DNA of 11,739 nt from a bacterium (GTDB lineage Bacteria; JAMCPX01): the NCBI GenBank assembly GCA_021800575.1, contig JAJYYW010000010.1, forward strand, positions 1 to 11,739, read 5' to 3'. The notes under the pieces are model-generated. The model did no database searches. It was given only the letters and a program-made list of their open reading frames with translations, and was not told the origin of the DNA. This document shows, piece by piece, positions 1-6,895 of this stretch (position 1 is the stretch's first letter; every line of letters begins with the position of its first letter). Made by a program: the position numbers and the translations under genes.

Positions 1-563
1 CAATGGAAGGCATGGGCAAACGCTGGGTATCGCACCCCATTTCTCCGACACCCGAGGTTTTGAACCTGGCACGGAAGGCGGGCTGCTGGTATGTCTATCA
101 TGCCATTTACACGATTTCGGACAAGATCAAGGATAGGATAAAGATGTTTCACGATTACGGCATCGGCGTTGAAGGCACCATTCTCCTCGGTATGGACGAA
201 CACACGGAAGACTTTATTAAAAGATTCGTTGACTTCCTTCTAACCGTAGAGCTCGATCTCGCCGAATTCACAGTCCTTACCCCATTCCCGGGCACTCAGG
301 TCTACGAACAAATGAAATCGGAAGGCAGGATATTCGACACCGATTGGAACCACTACAACGCGTCTACCGTGGTCTTCCAGCCGAAACAGATGTCTCCGGA
401 TACCCTCCAGCGGTTGTATTATGATGCATGGGACAACTTCTACAAGGAGGAATCCCAATCCGTCAAGATGAGCAAGCTGTTCCTTCAAATTTACCGGGAC
501 AAGCGAAAGGACAATCCGGTAATCGCTGAAAATAACAGGCACGCGCAGCCGGTACGGCCCTGA
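1..563 (+). CDS. B12-binding-type radical SAM protein, C-terminal part (partial)
   Basis: The 5' end lies outside the window and the reading frame is open from the first base, so the Met at position 3 is probably internal. The visible part matches the end of the radical SAM barrel (GIGVEGTILLGMDEHTEDF, then TVLTPFPGTQVYEQM) followed by the C-terminal region usual in B12-binding radical SAM proteins (DUF4070 type, with WNHYNASTVVFQPKQMSP). The CxxxCxxC cluster motif and the cobalamin-binding domain would be upstream and cannot be checked. Related enzymes methylate or rearrange unactivated carbons of lipids and polyketides; HpnP is a hopanoid example. The stop lies about 84 nt before the first ACP, so this gene may belong to the same pathway but is not tightly coupled to it. 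Family assignment is fairly secure; the substrate is unknown. Confidence 0.85.
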   Translation, partial: MEGMGKRWVSHPISPTPEVLNLARKAGCWYVYHAIYTISDKIKDRIKMFHDYGIGVEGTILLGMDEHTEDFIKRFVDFLLTVELDLAEFTVLTPFPGTQVYEQMKSEGRIFDTDWNHYNASTVVFQPKQMSPDTLQRLYYDAWDNFYKEESQSVKMSKLFLQIYRDKRKDNPVIAENNRHAQPVRP

Positions 564-577
564 GAATGGCTCAAGGG
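558..577 (+). other. small imperfect hairpin at the end of the radical SAM gene
   Basis: CCCTGAG (558-564) pairs with CTC-A-AGGG (570-577) with one bulged A and a 5-nt loop. It overlaps the TGA stop codon. No T-run follows, so it is a poor candidate for an intrinsic terminator; it could stabilise the mRNA end or be chance. Confidence 0.2.
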
Positions 578-581
578 TAGC

Positions 582-611
582 TTGACAACGCCGTGCAATT
601 TTAATTAACAT
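582..611 (+). promoter_or_regulatory. sigma-70-like promoter for the ACP-to-kinase operon
   Basis: A perfect TTGACA (582-587) is followed after 18 nt by TAACAT (606-611), which matches four of the six -10 consensus bases. It lies in the only real gap of the biosynthetic block, about 35 nt before the first ACP start. Nothing downstream until 8610 has room for another promoter of this kind. The weak -10 box is the main doubt. Confidence 0.4.
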
Positions 612-634
612 TGTCTATCACCACTCGTAACGAT

Positions 635-641
635 AAGGAGG
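635..641 (+). promoter_or_regulatory. strong Shine-Dalgarno that decides the ACP1 start
   Basis: AAGGAGG ends 2 nt before a first ATG (644) and 5 nt before a second ATG (647). The second has the better spacing. It rules out the far upstream TTG at 611, which has no such site. The ammonia-lyase gene has a similar arrangement (AAGGAG, two nt, then ATGATG). Confidence 0.6.
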
Positions 642-646
642 TAATG

Positions 647-952
647 ATGATAACAAATACCAAAGACCTGACGCTCGAAGACATTCAGAGGAGGGTTTCG
701 GAGATATTCATTAACGAACTCAAGCTCGAAGATGTCACTCCCGAGACGCTGGATCCGGACATGCACCTGATGGAGGAACTCGGTATTGATAGCATGGATC
801 TCATAACGGTTGTTCTTGTTCTTAAGGATGAGTTTTCGGTCAACATAGCAGAAGCGGACTATCCAAAACTCACCACGATCAGACTTGTATCAGAATACTT
901 GAAGGAGAAAATCGAACATGGCAGACTCACAGACCGGAAAGCAGCAAGCTGA
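647..952 (+). CDS. acyl carrier protein 1
   Basis: A protein of about 101 residues with the usual four-helix acyl carrier pattern. The phosphopantetheine attachment site is Ser49 in LGIDSMDL, and an acidic helix II follows. It should hold the growing chain as a thioester after modification by a phosphopantetheinyl transferase encoded elsewhere. The start is chosen from the strong Shine-Dalgarno just upstream; ATG 644 adds one Met and cannot be excluded. The last 35 nt overlap the next ACP gene in another frame, so the charged tail (GRLTDRKAAS) is written in sequence shared with the start of ACP2. Family assignment is secure; specificity (starter or extender) cannot be read from the sequence. 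Confidence 0.9.
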   Translation: MITNTKDLTLEDIQRRVSEIFINELKLEDVTPETLDPDMHLMEELGIDSMDLITVVLVLKDEFSVNIAEADYPKLTTIRLVSEYLKEKIEHGRLTDRKAAS

Positions 953-1238
953 AAAGCCGTCCGTCGGCACATTGTCAGTCGATCAATTGACCGATGAACT
1001 CAAAAAAAAGGTACTTGATCTCCTCAACATACGAGATATCCGTCCCGACCAGATCGACAACGATGCTCCGCTGGTCGGCAATGAACTTGGTATGGATTCT
1101 ATCGACATCCTGGAACTGGTTACCGTAATCGAGAAAGACTACGGGGTAAAAATAGATAACAAGGAATTAGGGGAAAAGGTATTTGCTTCATTCAATGCTC
1201 TGGCACATTACCTTCATGATAACAGTACCTTAGTTTAA
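918..1238 (+). CDS. acyl carrier protein 2
   Basis: A 106-residue acyl carrier protein with attachment site Ser61 in LGMDSIDI. An N-terminal extension of about 18 residues, rich in Gln, Ser and Lys, precedes the first helix. AAGGAG lies about 10 nt before the ATG, inside the end of ACP1. It is clearly different in sequence from ACP1, so the pair is not a recent duplication. Paired ACPs are common in aryl polyene and flexirubin clusters, where one may take the aromatic starter and the other the malonyl extender; that division of labour is inference here. The stop codon is one base before the ketosynthase start, which suggests translational coupling. Confidence 0.9.
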   Translation: MADSQTGKQQAEKPSVGTLSVDQLTDELKKKVLDLLNIRDIRPDQIDNDAPLVGNELGMDSIDILELVTVIEKDYGVKIDNKELGEKVFASFNALAHYLHDNSTLV

Positions 1239-1239
1239 T

Positions 1240-3420
1240 GTGCCCCAGATGCCGCTGCCGGGTATTTTTATCACAGGTTTGGGTATTATCAGCCCCTTGG
1301 GAAGGGGATCCGGCGCAACACTCGATGCACTCAAACAGGGCGTATCCGGCATACGGTCAGCCAACCTTTTTGGCGTAAGCCCTGACCAGCACGTACCTCT
1401 TGCACCGGTTGATGTATCCTTTGCGACCGAGGATGGCGTTCCCCGGACCCATGCGCTTGCGCTTGCCGCGGCACACGATGCACTGGCGGGAAAACAGGGC
1501 GCACCGGATGCCATAGTCATTGGAGTCACCACCGGCGGCATGCCAAAAACCGAGGTCCTGCTCAGGGAAAGATCAACATCTGCCGGGGCATACGCATACC
1601 ATGGAGCGGGAACCGTGGCTACCTATCTGGCCCGGCACCTCGGGTGCACGGGCCCGGCGATTGCCCTGTCGACCGCGTGCTCCAGCGGCACAGCAGCCAT
1701 CAAGATAGCACTCGAGATGATCCGGCAGAAGAAAGCAGACAAGGTGCTTGTCGGCGGTGTCGATGCCCTGTGCCGGTTCACCTATTTCGGATTTCTTTCC
1801 CTGCAATTGCTGGATCCTGCAGGCGCACGTCCGCTTGACAGGGACCGCGCCGGAATAACGCTGGGAGAAGGCGCAGCGATGCTCCTGCTCGAAGCGGCAC
1901 CGAGCCCGCCCCCGGATTCTGTAGCCCGGATTTTGGGCGCCGGTGTTTCGTGCGATGCGTATCATCCGACAGCCCCCCACCCCACGGGAGACGGTGCGCT
2001 CAAGGCCATGCGGGACGCACTATCGGATGCAGGGCTGGCGGCGGGCGATATCGGATACATCAATCTCCACGGAACGGCAACGAGGGACAACGATGCTTCC
2101 GAGGCAGCGGCCCTGCGGTCACTGTTCGGAGATCACGTACCGCCCCTTTCATCCACCAAGGGCATGACCGGGCATTCACTCGGTGCAGCCGGTGCTGTTG
2201 AGGCCGCTCTGTGTGCACTGTCCATAGCAGAAGGCATGATGCCCGGCACTACCGGGTGTACCAATCCCGACCCCTCCCTCGGCATCGTTCCCCTGCATGC
2301 AACCGAATCCGCCCCGGTAAAAACAGCTCTGTCGAACTCGTTCGGCTTCGGCGGCAATAATGCCGCGGTTGTTATCGGATCCGCGGGTGCGGCATTCGGG
2401 CAGCAGCCCCCGGCGCGGCCAAAGCGGCTGGTTATCACCGGGCTTGCATGCCTGACCGGATATGGTGATCTGTCCGCTTCGTTCGGGCGGTTTTCACAGG
2501 GTAATCCGGTCGCGGGTATGCTGTCCGACGAGGAGATATCGAAAGACCTTCCCCAACGCCAGGTCCGCCGCCTCAAGAGGCTGCCGCGCATGGCGCTTGC
2601 GCTCGCAACAGCTGCACAGAAACACGCCGGGACATCAGCCAGGCCTTCCTCGGTATTCTTCGGTACCGGGTGGGGGCCGCTTTCGGAAACGTACGATTTT
2701 CTGACCAAGCTGTTCGAATCGGATATGAAATTTTCCAGTCCAACCGATTTCATCAATTCGGTTCACAATGCACCCGCAGGCCAGGTTGCCATGGAGTTTA
2801 AGTCCATGGGCGCCAACATCACGGCGACCGGCGGGGATTACTCCTTCGAGCAGGCCCTCTATAGTGCGAGTCTCCTTGCTTCCGAAGAAGAAGAGCTGCT
2901 CCTCTTCGGTGCGGACGAGACGCACCATGTGCTGACTCCGATCCTGGACCCTTCTGCCGCACTCGATCCGGTACCCTCGGACGGCGGCGGGGCCATCAGG
3001 GCGGTTGCGTCTTCTCTTCCATCGGCCGGACCGGCAATAACGGTCCTCGGATACGGCAGGTCGCCTGACGATTCGGGACAGGCAGCTGCGAACAGCCTCG
3101 GATCAGGGGGTGACCTCAGGGCAGACTACGGCGCGATTTTTGCCGGCATCCCCGCTGCGCACGAAGCGCTGGCTCGAAGGCAGCTGTCCGGTTTTCTCGC
3201 CCGTTCAGGGTTCAGCGGACCGGTCATCGATTACCGGAAGTACACGGGACAGTATGCGGCAGCCTCTGCAGTCGCGACCGTGTTGGCTGTTCAATCAATC
3301 AAGGCAGGGTTCCTTGCAGGAGGGTTGACCGGCACCGGAGACGTTTCTCTGGGCAACCGGGGCATCCTCGTGATGGGCTTCGGTCCCTCCTGGACCGCGC
3401 TGGGTATTCATCCGTCATGA
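1240..3420 (+). CDS. ketosynthase-chain length factor fusion (active KS + inactive KS-like)
   Basis: A 726-residue protein of two ketosynthase folds. Residues 1 to about 385 are a complete FabF-type KS with Cys147 (STACSSG), His277 (NLHGTAT), Lys307 and His312 (KGMTGHSLG), so it should catalyse decarboxylative condensation on ACP-bound substrates. Residues about 392-726 resemble the Ketoacyl-synt_2 family of aryl polyene clusters (FINSVHNAPAGQVAMEF). In this half the Cys position is Thr530 (ITATGGDYS), the final His is Gln671 (YTGQYAA), and no HGT motif is seen. It therefore looks like a built-in chain length factor. These partners are normally separate proteins forming a heterodimer. The start is GTG one base after the ACP2 stop; ATG at 1249 is an equally reasonable start, and neither has a clear Shine-Dalgarno. 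Confidence 0.88.
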   Translation: MPQMPLPGIFITGLGIISPLGRGSGATLDALKQGVSGIRSANLFGVSPDQHVPLAPVDVSFATEDGVPRTHALALAAAHDALAGKQGAPDAIVIGVTTGGMPKTEVLLRERSTSAGAYAYHGAGTVATYLARHLGCTGPAIALSTACSSGTAAIKIALEMIRQKKADKVLVGGVDALCRFTYFGFLSLQLLDPAGARPLDRDRAGITLGEGAAMLLLEAAPSPPPDSVARILGAGVSCDAYHPTAPHPTGDGALKAMRDALSDAGLAAGDIGYINLHGTATRDNDASEAAALRSLFGDHVPPLSSTKGMTGHSLGAAGAVEAALCALSIAEGMMPGTTGCTNPDPSLGIVPLHATESAPVKTALSNSFGFGGNNAAVVIGSAGAAFGQQPPARPKRLVITGLACLTGYGDLSASFGRFSQGNPVAGMLSDEEISKDLPQRQVRRLKRLPRMALALATAAQKHAGTSARPSSVFFGTGWGPLSETYDFLTKLFESDMKFSSPTDFINSVHNAPAGQVAMEFKSMGANITATGGDYSFEQALYSASLLASEEEELLLFGADETHHVLTPILDPSAALDPVPSDGGGAIRAVASSLPSAGPAITVLGYGRSPDDSGQAAANSLGSGGDLRADYGAIFAGIPAAHEALARRQLSGFLARSGFSGPVIDYRKYTGQYAAASAVATVLAVQSIKAGFLAGGLTGTGDVSLGNRGILVMGFGPSWTALGIHPS

Positions 3421-3427
3421 GGAATCC

Positions 3428-4903
3428 ATGAACGACCGTGATTCTGTCATTATTATCGGCTCGGGCATCGGCGGTATGACTGCGGGGATCGTTCTTGCAA
3501 AGCTGGGCTACCGGGTAACGGTTGTAGAGAAAAACAAACTTCCCGGAGGGCTCATGAGGAGCTATACCAGGAAGGGAATCGAGTGCGAAGTCGGTATCCA
3601 TTATGTTGGAGCCCTGGATGCAGGACAGCCGCTGCGCCAGATCTTTGACCTCCTCGGTGTTTCCTCGCGCCTGCCCTGCGTGCGTATGGGAGACGACGGC
3701 ATTGTCGACAAGTACGTACTACCGGACACGACTTTCCATTTTCCCCCGGGCATCGGCCAGTTCGAAGAAAACCTCCATCGTGCATTTCCCGCAGAACCAC
3801 GGCAGGTACGGGAGATCGTTTCCCTGCTGCGCAGCACCCTGCAGCAGTTTTCCCTGAAACAACTCCTCTTTGAAAAAAACCAGGAATTCGACCTGTCGCT
3901 CCACCTGCAGCCCCTTGAACATTATTTCGACACGCTCGGATGCTCGCACAGGCTGCGCGGTCTCCTGTCCATACCCCTCGGATGGATCGGTGTCGGTCCG
4001 GACGAATGTCCCCTGTACCTGTGGAGTTCCTCCCTCGCATCGTATCTTATGTCTTCATGGAAGCACGAGAGCAGCGGTGCGGCATGGGCAGACGCCTTTG
4101 CCGGCAGGTTCCGTGAGCTCGGAGGCGAGATCATCTGCGATGACCGGGTGACGAACATCCTCGTGCAGGATAAGGTCGTCCAGGGTGTCCTGTTGAAATC
4201 AGGCAGGCAGTTGAACGCCCCGGTGGTGATCGCCGGCATACATCCGAAACTGATGCTCCGCATGCTCCCGGATCATGCGCTGAAGCCATCGTTCAGAAAC
4301 AGGATCTCCTCATTGGAAGAAACGCACGGCATCGTGGGCATCCATCTGGCGGTGCCCGAACAGGCGGTCCCCTACCATTCGTACAACACGTTTTTCGTGG
4401 AAGACAAGCAGCCGCCGCGGAGCGGGGTGACCTTCTTCAATGTCAGGAGAACTTCGAAACCCGGCTACAATGTGATCTCCCTGATCGCAGACGGGCCGTA
4501 TGACAAATGGAGGCAATGGGAACAAACGACCAGGGAACACCGCCCGGCGGATTACCGCGAGGCGAAGGAGCGGGAGACGGCCGTACTCCTGGACCGGGCA
4601 CACCGGGCATTCGGTCCCCTGCCCGGCGCCAACCTTGTAGACGCCTACACGCCGCTCTCGTTTCTTGCATGGATGGACAGCCCTGAAGGAGGTGCGTATG
4701 GCGTTTCCCGCTCTGTCCGCCAGAAGTTCAAAACTGCGGCGCTGCATCGTACCCCCATCGGCGGATTACACGCGGTGGGACAGAGCATTTTCGCGCCGGG
4801 TATCCTGGGTACTGCACTGGGGACCCTGCGCGTGCTTGCGCAGATAGTAGGACCGTCTGTTTTACAAAAACAATTTACAGACCTGAAGATAGAAGGAATC
4901 TAA
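3428..4903 (+). CDS. FAD-dependent phytoene desaturase/retinol saturase-like oxidoreductase
   Basis: A 491-residue flavoprotein. The N-terminus has the dinucleotide-binding motif GSGIGG (residues 11-16) ending in Glu34 (VVEKN), and the C-terminus has the FAD-closing pattern GLHAVGQSIFAPGILGTALG. The GQ..PGILG form is closer to carotenoid isomerases and all-trans-retinol 13,14-reductases than to classical CrtI. Such enzymes desaturate, saturate or isomerise long conjugated polyenes, often at a membrane. Similar genes occur in flexirubin-type clusters and in clusters proposed for ladderane lipids. The Shine-Dalgarno GAGGA overlaps the ketosynthase stop, with the ATG 7 nt after that stop. The direction of the reaction cannot be told from the sequence. 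Family assignment is strong. Confidence 0.85.
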   Translation: MNDRDSVIIIGSGIGGMTAGIVLAKLGYRVTVVEKNKLPGGLMRSYTRKGIECEVGIHYVGALDAGQPLRQIFDLLGVSSRLPCVRMGDDGIVDKYVLPDTTFHFPPGIGQFEENLHRAFPAEPRQVREIVSLLRSTLQQFSLKQLLFEKNQEFDLSLHLQPLEHYFDTLGCSHRLRGLLSIPLGWIGVGPDECPLYLWSSSLASYLMSSWKHESSGAAWADAFAGRFRELGGEIICDDRVTNILVQDKVVQGVLLKSGRQLNAPVVIAGIHPKLMLRMLPDHALKPSFRNRISSLEETHGIVGIHLAVPEQAVPYHSYNTFFVEDKQPPRSGVTFFNVRRTSKPGYNVISLIADGPYDKWRQWEQTTREHRPADYREAKERETAVLLDRAHRAFGPLPGANLVDAYTPLSFLAWMDSPEGGAYGVSRSVRQKFKTAALHRTPIGGLHAVGQSIFAPGILGTALGTLRVLAQIVGPSVLQKQFTDLKIEGI

Positions 4904-4916
4904 CCAGGAAGGAGTT

Positions 4917-6473
4917 ATGATGATTATAAAGAAATCCAGAACCGGGGATTCCCGGGCACTGGTCACCATAGGAGAAGAGGACCTCACGGTAGACCAGGTT
5001 GCCGCTGTTGCATGCGGCAGTGCCCGGGTGGCAATCAGCACACGGAAAGACTTCCTCGGGAGGCTGAAGAGGTCGCAGGAGGTGCTCATGCGCACCCTCG
5101 ACGCGGGCGATCCCATCTACGGCGTTACCACAGGATACGGCGCTGCATGCGGCAACAGGATCAAGAAGCACAACACGGAAGAACTCGGAAACAACCTCAT
5201 CAAATACCACGGCTGCGGAACCGGACAGCCGCTCGGCGAAGAGGAGACGCGCGCCGCCATGGTCTGCAGACTGGCGTGCTTTGCACGCGGGTACTCGGGC
5301 GTTTCCGCAGGCCTGATGCGGGCATTGGCCCAACTGCTCAACAAAGGAATAACACCCGTCGTTCCTTCCCTCGGCTCTGTCGGTGCGTCCGGGGATCTGA
5401 CCCCCATGTCCTACATTGCCGCCTGCCTTGCCGGGGACCGGGACGTTCTGTACAATGGGCGCAGGATGAACGCTGGCAGGGCCCTCGCGCATGCAGGACT
5501 CAGGCCATACCGCTTCCTTCCCAAGGAGCCCCTTGGCATGATGAACGGAACATCCGTCATGACCGGTATTGCAGCACTTGTCCTGCAGAAAAGCCGGGTG
5601 ATTGCGGACGCGGCGGTTGCGGCAAGCGCACTCTCGCTCCACGCCCTGATGGGTCATGAGCGGCATTTCCACCCGACCGTAACGGATTCGAAACAGCACC
5701 CCGGACAGGCGCTGACCGGCAGGAAACTGCGGGATCTTCTGGCATGCACGGATTGTCCCGAAGAATCGAGCAGGCAAGACGATCTGCAGGATCCCTACTC
5801 CGTACGATGTTCTCCCCAGGTTCTCGGCGTTGCGTACGATGCCCTGGACTGGATAGAGCAATGGGTGGCGCGCGAGATCAACAGTGCCAACGATAACCCG
5901 CTGGCAGACGGCGACATTAACCAGATGTTCATGGGAGGAAATTTCTACGGGGGCCATATCGCCTATGCCATGGATGCGCTCAAGAGTGCACTGGCCTCGG
6001 TTGCCGACATGGCCGACCGGCAAATGGCCCTCCTGGTCGATCCCCGGTTTAACCGCGGACTGCCGGCAAATCTGGTCAATGTGAACGGGGAAAAGCAGGT
6101 CCTCAACCACGGGTTTAAAGGGATGCAGATCACCGCATCTGCGCTCACGGCTGAGGCCTTAAAAAATACCATGCCCGCGTCGTCGTTTTCCCGTTCCACC
6201 GAATCCCACAACCAGGACAAGGTCAGTATGGGTACCATCGCCGCGCGCGACGCCGCACTCCAGTGTGAACTTGCAGGCCGCGTCGTCGCTATCCACCTGA
6301 TGGCGTCCGTCCAGGCATGCGAACTGCGGGGGGACTTGGCCAGCAGACCCAACCTCGCCTCCATCGTCAGGTCGGTACGGAGCGTTGTCCGTCCAACGGT
6401 ATTCGACCGGACCATGGACAAGGACATCGAGGCACTCACCCGTGCACTCCCGGACGTGGTATCCTCCTTATGA
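4917..6473 (+). CDS. MIO-dependent aromatic amino acid ammonia-lyase (TAL/PAL-like)
   Basis: A 518-residue enzyme of the HAL/PAL/TAL family, which eliminates ammonia from an aromatic amino acid. Ala157-Ser158-Gly159 (VGASGDLTP) forms the MIO electrophile. Tyr68 (IYGVTTGYG), QDPYSVRC, NSANDNP and GGNFYG are all intact. The C-terminal motif is SHNQDKVSMG, closer to PAL/TAL (HNQD) than to histidine lyases (NQEDHVSM). The selectivity loop reads Tyr97-His98, where histidine lyases have Ser-His. With ACPs, ketosynthase and thioesterase beside it, cinnamate or p-coumarate as a polyene starter is the likeliest product. AAGGAG precedes ATGATG; the first ATG is used here. The stop overlaps the thioesterase start in ATGA. 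Tyr versus Phe cannot be decided. Confidence 0.88.
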   Translation: MMIIKKSRTGDSRALVTIGEEDLTVDQVAAVACGSARVAISTRKDFLGRLKRSQEVLMRTLDAGDPIYGVTTGYGAACGNRIKKHNTEELGNNLIKYHGCGTGQPLGEEETRAAMVCRLACFARGYSGVSAGLMRALAQLLNKGITPVVPSLGSVGASGDLTPMSYIAACLAGDRDVLYNGRRMNAGRALAHAGLRPYRFLPKEPLGMMNGTSVMTGIAALVLQKSRVIADAAVAASALSLHALMGHERHFHPTVTDSKQHPGQALTGRKLRDLLACTDCPEESSRQDDLQDPYSVRCSPQVLGVAYDALDWIEQWVAREINSANDNPLADGDINQMFMGGNFYGGHIAYAMDALKSALASVADMADRQMALLVDPRFNRGLPANLVNVNGEKQVLNHGFKGMQITASALTAEALKNTMPASSFSRSTESHNQDKVSMGTIAARDAALQCELAGRVVAIHLMASVQACELRGDLASRPNLASIVRSVRSVVRPTVFDRTMDKDIEALTRALPDVVSSL

Positions 6474-6895
6474 CAGATAACGTACTCCGGACATTCTCGG
6501 TCAGACTGAAGGTACCGTTCCATCACGTGGATCCTATGCAGGTGGTCTGGCATGGACATTATTTCGAGTACTTCGAAGCAGCACGGGACGGCTTGTTCGA
6601 CAGCATTGGTATCGGTCTCGAAGATTTTTACGGCCGCTATGGCTACCTGTTCCCGGTCATCCGGGGTTCTGTCAAATTCATCCGTCCGCTCCGGTACAAA
6701 GATGCGTTCGTGTGTACGGCGAAGGTCCTCGAGGCAAAACGCAAGATCGTGGTGGACTACGAAATTACCATGGAAGCCGGGAACGTCCGGTGTACCGCCG
6801 GACGTACCGAACAGGTCGTGCTCAAGATGCCGGAAGCGGTCATCGAATACAACATCCCGAAGGAAATCTGCGATGCGCTGGGGATCGCACAATGA
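6470..6895 (+). CDS. hotdog-fold acyl thioesterase (4-hydroxybenzoyl-CoA thioesterase-like)
   Basis: A 141-residue protein with the 4HBT signature HVDPMQVVWHGHYFEYFEAAR, including candidate catalytic Asp21 and the following HG. Relatives hydrolyse acyl-CoA or acyl-ACP thioesters; aryl polyene and flexirubin clusters usually carry one. The start is fixed by the ATGA overlap with the lyase stop; the frame is open further upstream, but that part is shadow inside the lyase gene. No Shine-Dalgarno is visible before it (the bases there are TCCTCCTT), so translation probably depends on coupling. Its own stop overlaps the kinase start in the same ATGA way, placing acid release and acid activation in coupled genes. 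Whether the substrate is the finished chain or a stalled intermediate is unknown. Confidence 0.87.
   Translation: MTDNVLRTFSVRLKVPFHHVDPMQVVWHGHYFEYFEAARDGLFDSIGIGLEDFYGRYGYLFPVIRGSVKFIRPLRYKDAFVCTAKVLEAKRKIVVDYEITMEAGNVRCTAGRTEQVVLKMPEAVIEYNIPKEICDALGIAQ

Noticed and set aside
611..646. Upstream TTG start for ACP1
   Set aside because: It has no Shine-Dalgarno and overlaps the predicted promoter; a strong AAGGAGG precedes ATG 644/647.
4875..6110. Long minus-strand open frame (411 codons)
   Set aside because: It lies antisense over the ammonia-lyase gene, has no recognisable domain, and long antisense frames are expected in GC-rich genes.
4917..6473. Calling the lyase a histidine ammonia-lyase (hutH)
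   Set aside because: The HNQD motif and Tyr-His loop differ from HutH, and no other histidine-degradation gene is nearby.
6712..6891. N-terminal extension of the kinase fusion into the thioesterase gene
   Set aside because: The upstream frame is shadow sequence; ATG 6892 gives the normal DAK2 N-terminus and an ATGA overlap.
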